Assembly (NCBI GenBank): GCA_965228425.1
Contig: OZ245815.1
Span: 744,001 to 808,000, forward strand
Source: JAJFJD01 sp965228425
GTDB taxonomy: Bacteria > Pseudomonadota > Alphaproteobacteria > UBA8366
DNA length: 64,000 bases
Direction: 5' to 3'
The notes under the pieces are model-generated. The model had not been told where the DNA came from and did not search any database. It saw nothing but the letters and a program-made list of their open reading frames with translations. Positions 24,961-33,087 of this stretch are shown piece by piece. Numbering within the stretch: the stretch's first letter is position 1; the number at the start of each line of letters is the position of its first letter. A program made the translations under genes and the position numbers.

Positions 24961-25145
24961 GGCCGATTTAATACGTGAGCAGCGCCTTGCCAGACTCAAT
25001 CGAACGAAAGCAATATTAAGACTTCGCAAAGGCTCGATAGCCATACAGAAATGAAACAATCTACTCATAAAATAGAACGTCAAAAATAAACAAAAGAAAC
25101 GCCGAATTTTAGTTGAGAAAGTAAAAACACGTTGATATAAGAAAA

Positions 25146-25219
25146 GCGTCGGGTATGTGTTCCGGAGTTGGTGGGACCACCAGATCACATCTGTACCGCG
25201 CAAACGATACCCCCGACGC
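25146..25219 (+). other. Nested hairpin, possible structured RNA
   Basis: GCGTCGGG (25146-25153) is complementary to CCCGACGC (25212-25219). Inside it ATGTG (25155-25159) pairs with CACAT (25186-25190), which encloses GGTGG-GA-CCACC. Three ordered stems in 74 bases directly downstream of an AT-rich, promoter-like block suggest a structured transcript or a DNA structure of the candidate origin. No known RNA family is recognised. Confidence 0.35.
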
Positions 25220-26023
25220 CTTTCCGAGCCTTACGGCTCTGGACCGCGAAAGCGGACTTCCGCAACACCAACCCAACAATCCGGCAGACACCCTGGCGAC
25301 GACGCTGCCGGTGCGGGCTGGTCAATGCGACTGCAGCGACCGCAATGGTCCACGCTGCCGCATTCCTTCCGGATACGCCCAATTACACCCAGTGATGCCA
25401 AGAGACATCGCTGCATGCGTTCCGCCGTTCTCAAGGACAGCCGATACCTCGCGACATCGACCCCCCGCTCGGCCCGCATCGCTGCGTCGCCGAACTTCTG
25501 TCCCCCGCCAGGCACAGGGAGGCAACCGACGGGAGCCGGCGGAACCGGCGATGAGGTCATCCCTCCACCCGAAGGGTGAGGCGGATGCGGCAGGTTCACG
25601 CCGAAATCGACATACCCCCGACCGAGCCCTCCGCCGCAACGGCATTCGTGCCGGAAATCCCGCACTCGCGCCGCCGCGCCGTTCGATGCCGCCGACGGAC
25701 CGGCCCGGAGGCTGTCTGCCCGTGGCATCGACATCGCGTAAGCGAACCGGAAATCCGCCCGATGTCGCAGCGAAGTGCCCGCAAAAAGCATCTCCACGCG
25801 CCACCGTTAGGACCCTTAGCCGGACCGGGCTTGTCCGAAGACGTCGCCACGGTCCCTAAAATTTCAGCTAGCAACTCCGCTTAATCTTGCCGGCCCGAAG
25901 GTCGACACAACACTAAACGAAGATGCATCTACGCCGAGATTTCAGCGCTTTCACGTACCACTGTAATAGTGTAATGGGGTGGAAAAGATGTCCATAATAA
26001 AAACAAGACTTCGTGAAAAAAGT

Positions 26024-26032
26024 TGTGAATAA
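26024..26032 (-). promoter_or_regulatory. DnaA box
   Basis: Reads TTATTCACA on the minus strand and matches TTWTNCACA exactly. Confidence 0.5.
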
Positions 26033-26052
26033 AACAAAAAGAAAACCACACT

Positions 26053-26061
26053 TTATCCACA
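26053..26061 (+). promoter_or_regulatory. DnaA box (perfect consensus)
   Basis: Reads TTATCCACA, the high-affinity DnaA box sequence. Confidence 0.6.
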
Positions 26062-26075
26062 TTCCATCCACAAGT

Positions 26076-26084
26076 TTTTCCACA
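26076..26084 (+). promoter_or_regulatory. DnaA box
   Basis: Reads TTTTCCACA and matches TTWTNCACA exactly, 15 bases after the perfect box. Confidence 0.5.
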
Positions 26085-26436
26085 GAATATGGAATTTTTT
26101 CGCTTCAGGACAGTATTCGCAAGTATATAGCATCCATCGCTAATTCTTGCCAGAGGAGATTTGACCCTTTTCCAATCGAATTGAGAAATGCACAAACCAA
26201 CGACGGTCGGCACGGGAATTGGCATTAGGATTTCGCGCCTCGATTTGTTGCGCGGCACTGCAACGCTTCGCCAATTCGCGAATCGGGGATAGTAACGGCA
26301 GATGCGCGTCTGTCGGAACCATCGACTCGGCAACGCGCTTGCGTCTCCCGCTGGCGCTGCCCAGGGCAAATCGCGGTCGGCTCGGCTATCCGGCGACAGG
26401 AATAGTCGGTTCCGCGGTTTGCTGGGGCCGATACCG

Positions 26437-26465
26437 TTGACTACACAAGAAAAGCGCCCTATTCA
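26437..26465 (+). promoter_or_regulatory. Candidate sigma-70 promoter for sdhCDAB
   Basis: TTGACT (26437-26442), a 17-base spacer and TATTCA (26460-26465) give a good housekeeping promoter. Transcription would start near 26472 and leave a leader of about 125 bases before sdhC that contains the palindrome at 26533. Confidence 0.55.
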
Positions 26466-26532
26466 GAGCCACGTGTTTTTCCGGTAGGGGCACGACGCTC
26501 CAGCTACCGTCGGTGGTGAGCTATGCTTTAAT

Positions 26533-26548
26533 TGCAATCCGGATTGCA
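26533..26548. promoter_or_regulatory. 16-bp perfect palindrome in the sdh leader, candidate operator
   Basis: TGCAATCC followed at once by its complement GGATTGCA. It lies 49 bases before the sdhC start and about 65 bases downstream of the predicted promoter. It is a candidate site for a dimeric regulator acting as a roadblock or overlapping a second promoter. Confidence 0.5.
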
Positions 26549-26597
26549 TGTCGGAACGTATACCAACCAAGCCACGGCGCGGGCAGCGAGAGGACGT

Positions 26598-26996
26598 ATG
26601 AATACGGGAAACAGGCCACTTTCACCGCATTTGCAGGTGTATCGATGGCAATGGACGATGGCGCTTTCGATTATCCATCGTGCCACGGGAATCGCGTTGG
26701 CCGTCGGCGCACTGATGATGGTGTGCTGGTTGGTATCGGTCGCGCAGGGCGCGGAGGCGTATGCCGCACTCGACGGGTTCCTGTCTTCTTGGATCGGCCG
26801 ATTGCTGTTGTTTGGCTGGACCTGGTCACTCTTCTATCATCTTGCAAACGGCATTCGACACCTGGCTTGGGACGCCGGCAGTGGTTTCGAATTGGATGCC
26901 GCGCGCACGTCTGGATACGCGGCCGCGGTATTTTCGGTTATCGCGACGATCGCCTTATGGGCGCTGGCCTACGGCATGACGGGGGCCTTCTCATGA
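26598..26996 (+). CDS. sdhC: Succinate dehydrogenase cytochrome b556 subunit
   Basis: A 132-residue membrane anchor of complex II. RPLSPHLQVYRWQWTMALSI followed by HRATGIALAVG is the SdhC signature, with the Ser and Arg of the quinone site in the IIHRATG part. The heme-ligand His is in YHLANGIRHLAW. Three membrane helices are visible (about 30-50, 65-85 and 110-130). I start at the ATG at 26598, preceded by GAGAGG; a frame open further upstream to 26532 begins inside the palindrome. The stop overlaps the sdhD start in an ATGA. Confidence 0.95.
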   Translation: MNTGNRPLSPHLQVYRWQWTMALSIIHRATGIALAVGALMMVCWLVSVAQGAEAYAALDGFLSSWIGRLLLFGWTWSLFYHLANGIRHLAWDAGSGFELDAARTSGYAAAVFSVIATIALWALAYGMTGAFS

Positions 26997-27367
26997 GCAT
27001 GCAGACGCCGCTTGGCCGGGTGCGAGGGCTCGGCTCCGCAAAGAACGGGACGCATCACTGGTGGATGCAACGGGTTACGGCGGTGGCTCTCGTGCCGCTG
27101 ACGGTATGGTTCATCTATTCCATTCTCGGCCTACTCGGGGGCGGCTATACCGATGCTGCGCGCTGGCTTGCCTCGCCGGTCAATGCCGTTTTGATGGTCC
27201 TGTTGCTCATTGCAACGTTCCATCACCTTCAGTTGGGTCTACAGGTGGTGATCGAAGACTATATTCATGGCGAGGGCGCTAAAATTGCGGCCATCGTCAT
27301 CGTTAAGTTGGCAAGTTTCGCGCTCGCCGTGACGGGGGCGTTTGCCGTACTGAAGGTCGCGTTCTAA
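26993..27367 (+). CDS. sdhD: Succinate dehydrogenase hydrophobic membrane anchor subunit
   Basis: A 124-residue second anchor subunit of complex II. After a charged N-terminus (TPLGRVRGLGSAKNGTHHWW) come three membrane helices. The heme/quinone-side motif ATFHHLQLGLQVVIEDYIH is typical of alphaproteobacterial SdhD. The ATG at 26993 overlaps the sdhC stop; the frame remains open upstream within sdhC, but that part is a shadow. The sdhA start follows after 42 bases. Confidence 0.95.
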   Translation: MSMQTPLGRVRGLGSAKNGTHHWWMQRVTAVALVPLTVWFIYSILGLLGGGYTDAARWLASPVNAVLMVLLLIATFHHLQLGLQVVIEDYIHGEGAKIAAIVIVKLASFALAVTGAFAVLKVAF

Positions 27368-27409
27368 ATGAATGCACAGAGTATGCAGCTTATAGGGTGG
27401 CAGTAGAAA

Positions 27410-29200
27410 ATGGGTCAGGCATATCCAATTATCGACCATGAGTATGACGTGGTCGTCGTCGGCGCTGGCGGCGCCGGATTGCGCGCAACGGTCGGCCTGG
27501 CGGAAGCCGGGCTCAAGACGGCCTGCGTCACCAAGGTCTTCCCGACCCGCAGTCACACCGTCGCGGCACAGGGCGGTATCTCGGCCGCGTTGGGCAACAT
27601 GGGCGACGACGATTGGCGTTGGCATATGTATGACACCGTCAAGGGCGCCGACTGGCTCGGCGACCAGGACGCCATCGAATACATGTGCCGCGAGGCGATC
27701 CCCGCGATCATCGAGTTGGAACATTACGGCGTGCCGTTCAGCCGGACCGAGGAAGGCCGGATCTATCAACGGCCGTTCGGCGGCATGACCACGAATTACG
27801 GCGAAGGCACCGCGCAACGCACCTGCGCCGCGGCCGACCGGACCGGTCACGCCATGCTGCACACGCTGTATCAACAATCGGTCAAACATCAGGTCGAATT
27901 CTTCATTGAATATTTCGCGCTCGATCTCATCACCGACAGCGAAGGCGATGTCTGCGGCCTGATGGCGTGGAATCTCGACGACGGCACGATCCACCGTTTC
28001 CGCGCCAAGATGGTGATCCTGGCGACCGGCGGTTACGGCCGGGCCTATTTCTCCTGCACCTCGGCGCATACTTGCACGGGCGACGGCGGCGGCATGGTGT
28101 TGCGCGCCGGCCTGCCGATGCAGGACATGGAGTTCGTGCAGTTCCATCCGACCGGAATCTACGGCGCGGGCTGCCTGATCACCGAGGGCGTGCGCGGCGA
28201 GGGCGGCTACGTCACCAATTCCGAGGGCGAGCGTTTCATGGAGCGCTATGCGCCGTCGGCCAAGGATCTGGCCAGCCGCGACGTGGTGAGCCGGTCGATG
28301 ACGATCGAGATTCGCGAAGGCCGCGGCGTCGGATCGAACTCGGACCACATTCACCTGCATCTCGAACATCTCGACCCTGACGTGATCGAGGAACGGCTGC
28401 CGGGCATTTCCGAAACGGCGCGAATCTTCGCCGGCGTCGACGTGACGAAGGAAGCGATCCCCGTGATCCCGACCTGCCACTACAACATGGGCGGCGTGCC
28501 GGCGAATTATCACGGCGAAGCGGTGACCATGAAGAACGGCGGCGACGCTACGGTCGTGCCGGGTCTGATGGCGATCGGCGAGGCGGCCTGCGTCTCGGTG
28601 CACGGTGCGAACCGGCTCGGCTCGAACTCGCTGCTCGATCTCGTGGTGTTCGGCCGCGCCTCGGCGTTGCGCTGCGCTGAGGTGGTCGATCCGAACGCCA
28701 GCCACAAACCCTTCCCGTCGGACGCGGGCGAAGCGGCGCTCGACCGTCTCGACCGGATCCGCCATTCCAAGGGCAGCACGTCGACCGCATCCTTGCGGCT
28801 GGAGATGCAGCGCGTGATGCAGAGCAACTGCGCCGTGTTCCGAACCGGCGAGGTGCTGGACGAAGGCGTCAGCCTGCTGGATGAAACCTGGCAGAAGCGC
28901 GAAGACTTGAGCGTCACCGACCGGTCGATGGTTTGGAATTCCGACCTCGTCGAATCGCTGGAGCTCGACAACCTGCTGTCGCAGGCGATGGTGACCATGA
29001 CCTCGGCGGCGAACCGGGAGGAATCGCGCGGCGCGCATGCCCGCGAGGACTTCCCGGACCGCGACGACGAGAAATGGATGCATCACACGCTCGCCTGGTG
29101 CGATGAAAAGGGCAAGGTCAAGATCGACTACCGCCCGGTCGTGATGCAGACGCTGACGAACGAGGTTCAGGTCTTCCCGCCGAAAGCGCGGGTGTATTGA
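27410..29200 (+). CDS. sdhA: Succinate dehydrogenase flavoprotein subunit
   Basis: The 596-residue catalytic subunit oxidises succinate to fumarate and passes electrons to SdhB. The FAD dinucleotide motif is VVGAGGAGLRA (about residues 17-26). The covalently flavinylated His is H49 in TRSHTVAAQGG. The substrate site includes FHPTGIYGAG and the active-site Arg in the TEGVRGEGG segment, and the HGANRLGSNSLLDLVVFGR motif is near residue 405. Length and all key residues are normal. It belongs to the sdhCDAB operon and acts on the inner face of the cytoplasmic membrane. Confidence 0.98.
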   Translation: MGQAYPIIDHEYDVVVVGAGGAGLRATVGLAEAGLKTACVTKVFPTRSHTVAAQGGISAALGNMGDDDWRWHMYDTVKGADWLGDQDAIEYMCREAIPAIIELEHYGVPFSRTEEGRIYQRPFGGMTTNYGEGTAQRTCAAADRTGHAMLHTLYQQSVKHQVEFFIEYFALDLITDSEGDVCGLMAWNLDDGTIHRFRAKMVILATGGYGRAYFSCTSAHTCTGDGGGMVLRAGLPMQDMEFVQFHPTGIYGAGCLITEGVRGEGGYVTNSEGERFMERYAPSAKDLASRDVVSRSMTIEIREGRGVGSNSDHIHLHLEHLDPDVIEERLPGISETARIFAGVDVTKEAIPVIPTCHYNMGGVPANYHGEAVTMKNGGDATVVPGLMAIGEAACVSVHGANRLGSNSLLDLVVFGRASALRCAEVVDPNASHKPFPSDAGEAALDRLDRIRHSKGSTSTASLRLEMQRVMQSNCAVFRTGEVLDEGVSLLDETWQKREDLSVTDRSMVWNSDLVESLELDNLLSQAMVTMTSAANREESRGAHAREDFPDRDDEKWMHHTLAWCDEKGKVKIDYRPVVMQTLTNEVQVFPPKARVY

Positions 29201-29280
29201 TCCGCTCCGGCGCGTGACAAACCGAAATCCAAGGGCCGGCTCGTTAATGCGCCGGCCGGGACAAGAAGAAAGACGATTAC

Positions 29281-30060
29281 ATGGCTGAATTCTCGCTACC
29301 CGCCAATTCCAAAATCTCGGAAGGCAAGCGCTGGGATGCGCCGGCCGGGGCGGCGAATACAAAAACCTTTAAGGTTTACCGGTGGAATGCGGACGATGGT
29401 GAGAACCCCACGGTCGACAGCTATACGGTTGACCTCGACGATTGCGGGCCGATGGTTCTCGATGCGCTGATCAAGATCAAGAACGACATCGATCCCACGT
29501 TGACCTTCCGGCGGTCGTGCCGCGAAGGCGTCTGCGGATCCTGCGCGATGAACATCGATGGCACCAACACGCTGGCCTGCACGAAATTCATCGACGAGGT
29601 GGACAACGAGGTGAAGGTCTACCCACTGCCGCATCTGCCGGTGGTGAAGGATCTTGTCCCCGACCTCACCACGGCCTACGCGCAGCTTTCGTCGATCGAG
29701 CCATGGATGAAGACCCAGTCGCCGGCGCCCGCGCGCGAGCGGCTGCAGACGCCGGAAGAGCGGCGCAAGCTCGACGGGCTTTATGAATGCATCCTCTGCT
29801 TCTGCTGTTCGACCAGCTGCCCGAGCTATTGGTGGAACGGCGACCGCTACCTCGGCCCGGCCATCCTGCTACAGGCCTACCGCTGGATCGCGGACAGCCG
29901 CGACGAGGAAACCGGCGACCGGCTCGACCAGTTGGAAGATCCGTTCCGCCTTTACCGGTGCCACACCATCATGAACTGCACCAAGACCTGCCCGAAGGGC
30001 TTGAACCCGGCGAAGGCGATCGCCGAGATCAAGAAGCTCATGGTGGCGCGGCAAGGCTGA
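29281..30060 (+). CDS. sdhB: Succinate dehydrogenase iron-sulfur subunit
   Basis: A 259-residue electron-transfer subunit linking FAD to quinone. The [2Fe-2S] ligands are in CREGVCGSCAM plus the Cys of TLACTKF. The [4Fe-4S] and [3Fe-4S] ligands are in CILCFCCSTSCP and CHTIMNCTKTCPKGLNP. An alphaproteobacterial N-terminal extension (about 25 residues) precedes the ferredoxin fold. It is the last gene of the operon, followed by a strong hairpin at 30126. Confidence 0.98.
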   Translation: MAEFSLPANSKISEGKRWDAPAGAANTKTFKVYRWNADDGENPTVDSYTVDLDDCGPMVLDALIKIKNDIDPTLTFRRSCREGVCGSCAMNIDGTNTLACTKFIDEVDNEVKVYPLPHLPVVKDLVPDLTTAYAQLSSIEPWMKTQSPAPARERLQTPEERRKLDGLYECILCFCCSTSCPSYWWNGDRYLGPAILLQAYRWIADSRDEETGDRLDQLEDPFRLYRCHTIMNCTKTCPKGLNPAKAIAEIKKLMVARQG

Positions 30061-30125
30061 TATCCCACAGACCTGGCCGCGGGCGGTGGTTCCGCCCGTC
30101 TCGGCAGAATTGGTCCTTTTTCCGG

Positions 30126-30151
30126 CGGCGCGGTCCCTTTAGACCGCGCCG
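30126..30151 (+). terminator. Terminator-like hairpin after sdhB
   Basis: A perfect 10-bp stem CGGCGCGGTC/GACCGCGCCG with a CCTTTA loop lies 65 bases after sdhB and 29 bases before the next gene. The following sequence (TTGTCGG) has few T, so termination may be partial. Confidence 0.5.
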
Positions 30152-30180
30152 TTGTCGGTTCTACAGACAGGAGAAGCCCG

Positions 30181-30801
30181 ATGTATCTGCCGCCCTATTT
30201 CGCCGAAGACGACCGAGAAATTCTGCATACGGTCATACGCGAGAACAATTTCGGCGTGTTGGTCACGACGACGGACGGCGCGCCGTTGGCGACGCATCTG
30301 CCCTTCCTGCTCGAAGGCGACAAGCTGGTGGCGCATATGGCCCGGGCCAATCCGCAGTGGGAAGCCTTCGCCAGCGGCGCCGAGGTGCTGTGCATCTTTC
30401 ATGGCCCGCATGGCTATATCTCGCCGAATTGGTACGTGACCAAGAAGGCGGTGCCGACCTGGAACTATGTCGCGGTGCATGTCTACGGCACGCCGCGCAT
30501 CGTCGACGATGCGGCGGCGGCGCTTGCCATGCAGGAACGTCTGGTTGCGGCCCATGAGGCGGGATCGCCCGCGCCCTGGACGATGGATGGTCAGCCGGAC
30601 GGGTATATCGATGGCCAGTTGCGGGCCATCGTCAATTTTGAGATTCCGATCGCGCGGATCGAAGGCAAGTTCAAGCTGAACCAGAACCGCAAGCCGGAGG
30701 ATCGCGCCGGCGTGATCGCCGCATTGCGGGCGAGCCCGCGCGCCGGAGACCGGGAACTCGCTGACTTGATGGCCGGACGCGAACCCGAGCCTGCCGAGTA
30801 G
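30181..30801 (+). CDS. PaiB-family FMN-binding protein
   Basis: A 206-residue split-barrel flavin-fold protein of the PaiB family (negative transcriptional regulator type). Characteristic segments are MYLPPYFAEDDREILH at the N-terminus, ATHLPFLLEGD, the FHGPHGYISPNWY motif with VPTWNY just after it, and the C-terminal FKLNQNRKPEDRAGV. In Bacillus PaiB affects sporulation and protease genes, but in proteobacteria the role is not established. The gene follows sdhB in the same direction after a hairpin and precedes the PhyH operon, so it may be an independent unit. AGGAG precedes the ATG. Confidence 0.88.
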   Translation: MYLPPYFAEDDREILHTVIRENNFGVLVTTTDGAPLATHLPFLLEGDKLVAHMARANPQWEAFASGAEVLCIFHGPHGYISPNWYVTKKAVPTWNYVAVHVYGTPRIVDDAAAALAMQERLVAAHEAGSPAPWTMDGQPDGYIDGQLRAIVNFEIPIARIEGKFKLNQNRKPEDRAGVIAALRASPRAGDRELADLMAGREPEPAE

Positions 30802-30886
30802 CGCGGGGCGTCGGTCCCGATCCGGTCTTGCGCCCGACGCAGGACGGCGTAGAGTCCTCGAAACGCGACACTTGCGGGAGGGCACG

Positions 30887-31687
30887 ATGCGGCTGACCGA
30901 TGAGCAGCTCGAGACATTCGATCAGGAGGGCTACGTCTTCCTGCCCGAGGTGTTCTCGCGGGCGGAAATTGGCGTGCTGATGAGCGAGGTGCCCGGTATC
31001 TTCGCGCTCGACCGGGTCGAGAATGTCCGCGAGAAGTCCGGCAAGTCGGTGCGCACGACCTTCGCCGCGCACACCTTCAACGAAGCCTTCCGCCGCTTGG
31101 GCCGGCATCCGCGCATGATCGAGCCGGTGCGCCAGATCCTCGGCGGCGAGGTTTACATGCATCAGTACAAGATCAACGCGAAGGCCGCCTTCGACGGCGA
31201 CGTCTGGCAGTGGCATCAGGACTACGGCACCTGGGCGCGCGACGACAAGATGCCCGAGGCGCGGGCGATGAACATCGCGCTGTTCCTGGAGGACGTGACC
31301 GAATTCAACGGCGCGCTGATGTTCATCCCGCGCAGCCATAAGAAGGGTGTGATCGAGGCGGGGCACGACCTGGAGACGACGAGCTATCCGCTCTGGACCA
31401 TCGACGAGGACACGATCTCCCGGCTGGTCGCCGAAGGCGGCATCGTCTCGCCCAAGGGGCCGGCGGGATCGGTCATCCTATTCCATTCGACGTTGGTGCA
31501 CGGCAGCCCGTCCAACATGTCGCCCTTCGATCGGACGATCGTCTATCTCAGCCTCTGTCACGTGGACAACCACATCCGGCAGTTCAAGCGGCCCGAATGG
31601 ATCGCGCATCGCGACTTCGAGCCGATCGTTCCGCTGGCCGACGACTGCCTGATGGAACTTGCCGAGGAAACCGCCGCGGCGGAGTAA
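30887..31687 (+). CDS. Phytanoyl-CoA dioxygenase (PhyH) family protein
   Basis: A 266-residue Fe(II)/2-oxoglutarate oxygenase. The metal triad is H110-x-D112 in WQWHQDYGTW and H205 in LVHGSPSN, with the 2-oxoglutarate-binding Arg in DRTIVYLS. The sequence around the triad and the later GALMFIPRSHKKG resembles ectoine hydroxylase (EctD), but the EctD signature WHSDFETWH is changed to WHQDYGTWA, so I do not call it EctD. I start at the ATG at 30887 with GGGAGG 5 bases upstream. It is the first of three genes with close spacing (PhyH, SAF-domain oxidoreductase, SDR), which suggests that it supplies a hydroxylated substrate to two dehydrogenases. Substrate unknown. Confidence 0.85.
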   Translation: MRLTDEQLETFDQEGYVFLPEVFSRAEIGVLMSEVPGIFALDRVENVREKSGKSVRTTFAAHTFNEAFRRLGRHPRMIEPVRQILGGEVYMHQYKINAKAAFDGDVWQWHQDYGTWARDDKMPEARAMNIALFLEDVTEFNGALMFIPRSHKKGVIEAGHDLETTSYPLWTIDEDTISRLVAEGGIVSPKGPAGSVILFHSTLVHGSPSNMSPFDRTIVYLSLCHVDNHIRQFKRPEWIAHRDFEPIVPLADDCLMELAEETAAAE

Positions 31688-31722
31688 GTGCGCCTCGCGA
31701 CGGCGCCGAGAGGACAATACGC

Positions 31723-33087
31723 ATGAACCTTCACAAGATGTTACAGGCCCGCGCCGCCGAGGGACGACCGGTTCGCGTCGGGCTGATCGGCGCGGGCAAG
31801 TTCGGCGCCATGTTCCTGGCCCAGGCGATCCGGACGCCCGGTTTGCATGTCATGGGCATCGCCGACCTATCGCCGGACCGGGCGCGGGAGTCGTTACGCC
31901 GGGTCGGCTGGTCGGAGGAACAGTTCGCGGCAAGCAGCTTCGCCGATGCTGTGCGGACGGGCGCCACGGCGATCACCGATGACGCCGAGGGCTTGGTCGC
32001 CGCCGACGGCTTGGATGTGGTGATCGATGCGACCGGCAGTCCCGCCGCCGGAATTCGGCACGCTTTGCTGGCCTGCGCGCACGGGCGGCATATCGTCATG
32101 GTCAATGTCGAAGCCGACGTGCTGGCCGGGCCCCTCTTGGCGGAACGCGCACGTGCCGCCGGCGTGGTTTACTCACTGGCCTATGGTGACCAACCCGCAC
32201 TGATCTGCGAGATGGTCGATTGGGCGCGCGCCGCCGGGTTCGACGTGGTCGCGGCCGGGAAAGGCACCAAGTATTTGCCCGCCTTTCATGCGTCGACCCC
32301 CGATACGGTCTGGGGCTATTACGGGCTGACGCCGGAAGCGGCCGAGCTCGGCGGCATGAACCCCCAGATGTTCAACTCCTTCCTCGACGGCACGAAATCC
32401 GGGATCGAAATGGCCGCGGTCGCCAACGCCACGGGATTGACGCCGCCGAAGGACGGGTTGGCCTTTCCGCCCTGCGGGGTCGACGAGCTTCCGGCGACGT
32501 TGCGGCCGCGCGGCGACGGCGGCGTGCTCGGCGGCAAGGGCATGGTCGAGGTGGTCTCCAGCGTCGATCGGAACGACGGGCCGGTCGACCGCGATCTCCG
32601 CTGGGGCGTCTACGCGGTCTTCGAAGCGCCGAGCGACTACGCCATGCGGTGTTTCGCCGAGTACGGGTTGCGGACCGACGACAGCGGGCGTTATGCGGCG
32701 ATGTACAAACCGTATCACCTGATCGGATTGGAGCTCGGCATCTCGGTGGCCAGCGCGGCGTTGCGGGGCGAGCCGACCGGCATGCCCGAAGCCTGGCGCG
32801 GTGACGTGGTCGCGACGGCGAAACGCGACCTGACCGCCGGCGAGATGCTGGATGGCGAGGGCGGCTACACGGTCTGGGGCAGGCTGATGCCGGCGTCCGA
32901 TTCGCTGGCGCTCGGCGGGTTGCCGATAGGGTTGGCGCACGGTTGCCGGTTGAAACGGCCGATCGCCGAAGGCGCGCCGGTGCGTTGGGCCGATGTGGAC
33001 ATGGACGAGACGCAGGAGATCGTAAAGGTGAGACGGGAGATGGAAACGCAATTCGGCACGGCAGAGCCGGCGGCGGTGGCGGAATGA
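31723..33087 (+). CDS. NAD-binding oxidoreductase with C-terminal SAF domain (DRL/homoserine-dehydrogenase-like)
   Basis: A 454-residue protein. A Rossmann domain opens with VRVGLIGAGKFGAMFL (about residues 18-33). A catalytic domain follows with KGTKYLPAFHASTPDTVW, YKPYHLIGLELGISVA and related segments. The last 75 or so residues form a SAF-like domain (VWGRLMPASDSLALGGLPIGLA). This architecture matches the family that includes the Brucella DXR-like enzyme (DRL) and sugar-acid oxidoisomerases. The family covers more than one reaction, and I cannot tell which applies. The ATG at 31723 has GAGAGGA upstream. The stop overlaps the SDR start in an ATGA, so it is co-translated with it. A longer upstream frame lies inside the PhyH gene. 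Confidence 0.8.
   Translation: MNLHKMLQARAAEGRPVRVGLIGAGKFGAMFLAQAIRTPGLHVMGIADLSPDRARESLRRVGWSEEQFAASSFADAVRTGATAITDDAEGLVAADGLDVVIDATGSPAAGIRHALLACAHGRHIVMVNVEADVLAGPLLAERARAAGVVYSLAYGDQPALICEMVDWARAAGFDVVAAGKGTKYLPAFHASTPDTVWGYYGLTPEAAELGGMNPQMFNSFLDGTKSGIEMAAVANATGLTPPKDGLAFPPCGVDELPATLRPRGDGGVLGGKGMVEVVSSVDRNDGPVDRDLRWGVYAVFEAPSDYAMRCFAEYGLRTDDSGRYAAMYKPYHLIGLELGISVASAALRGEPTGMPEAWRGDVVATAKRDLTAGEMLDGEGGYTVWGRLMPASDSLALGGLPIGLAHGCRLKRPIAEGAPVRWADVDMDETQEIVKVRREMETQFGTAEPAAVAE

Larger units (their letters stand above)
25975..26110. other. Candidate chromosomal replication origin (oriC) core
   Basis: A strongly AT-rich stretch in a GC-rich chromosome with three matches to the DnaA box TTWTNCACA within 61 bases: 26024-26032 (minus), 26053-26061 and 26076-26084 (plus). 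A weaker CCATCCACA lies between the last two. It sits in the longest gene-free region of the window. No dnaA, hemE, parAB or gidA neighbour is present to confirm it, so it is a candidate only. Confidence 0.5.
24961..26436. other. Gene-free region with AT-rich borders
   Basis: About 1.5 kb with no supportable gene on either strand. Long open frames between about 25155 and 25860 exist on both strands at once, overlap each other and have no recognisable domain or ribosome site, as expected of stop-poor GC-rich DNA. An AT-rich block covers about 24975-25145 and another about 25900-26200. Between them lies a hairpin (25146-25219) and GC-rich sequence in which I see no tRNA, SRP RNA, RNase P, tmRNA or riboswitch signature. 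The right block holds the DnaA-box cluster. Confidence 0.7.

Noticed and set aside
25155..25860. Overlapping open frames of 120-234 residues on both strands in the gene-free region
   Set aside because: None has a ribosome site, a domain or coding-like composition, and they exclude each other.
25146..25900. tmRNA, RNase P RNA, SRP RNA, 6S RNA or riboswitch in the gene-free region
   Set aside because: I looked for the conserved cores (for example GGAAGGAAGCAG for SRP RNA, GAGGAAAGTCCG for RNase P, cobalamin and TPP boxes) on both strands and found none.
30887..31687. Calling the PhyH gene ectoine hydroxylase (ectD)
   Set aside because: The metal triad matches, but the EctD signature around WHSDFETWH is replaced by WHQDYGTWA and no ect genes are near.
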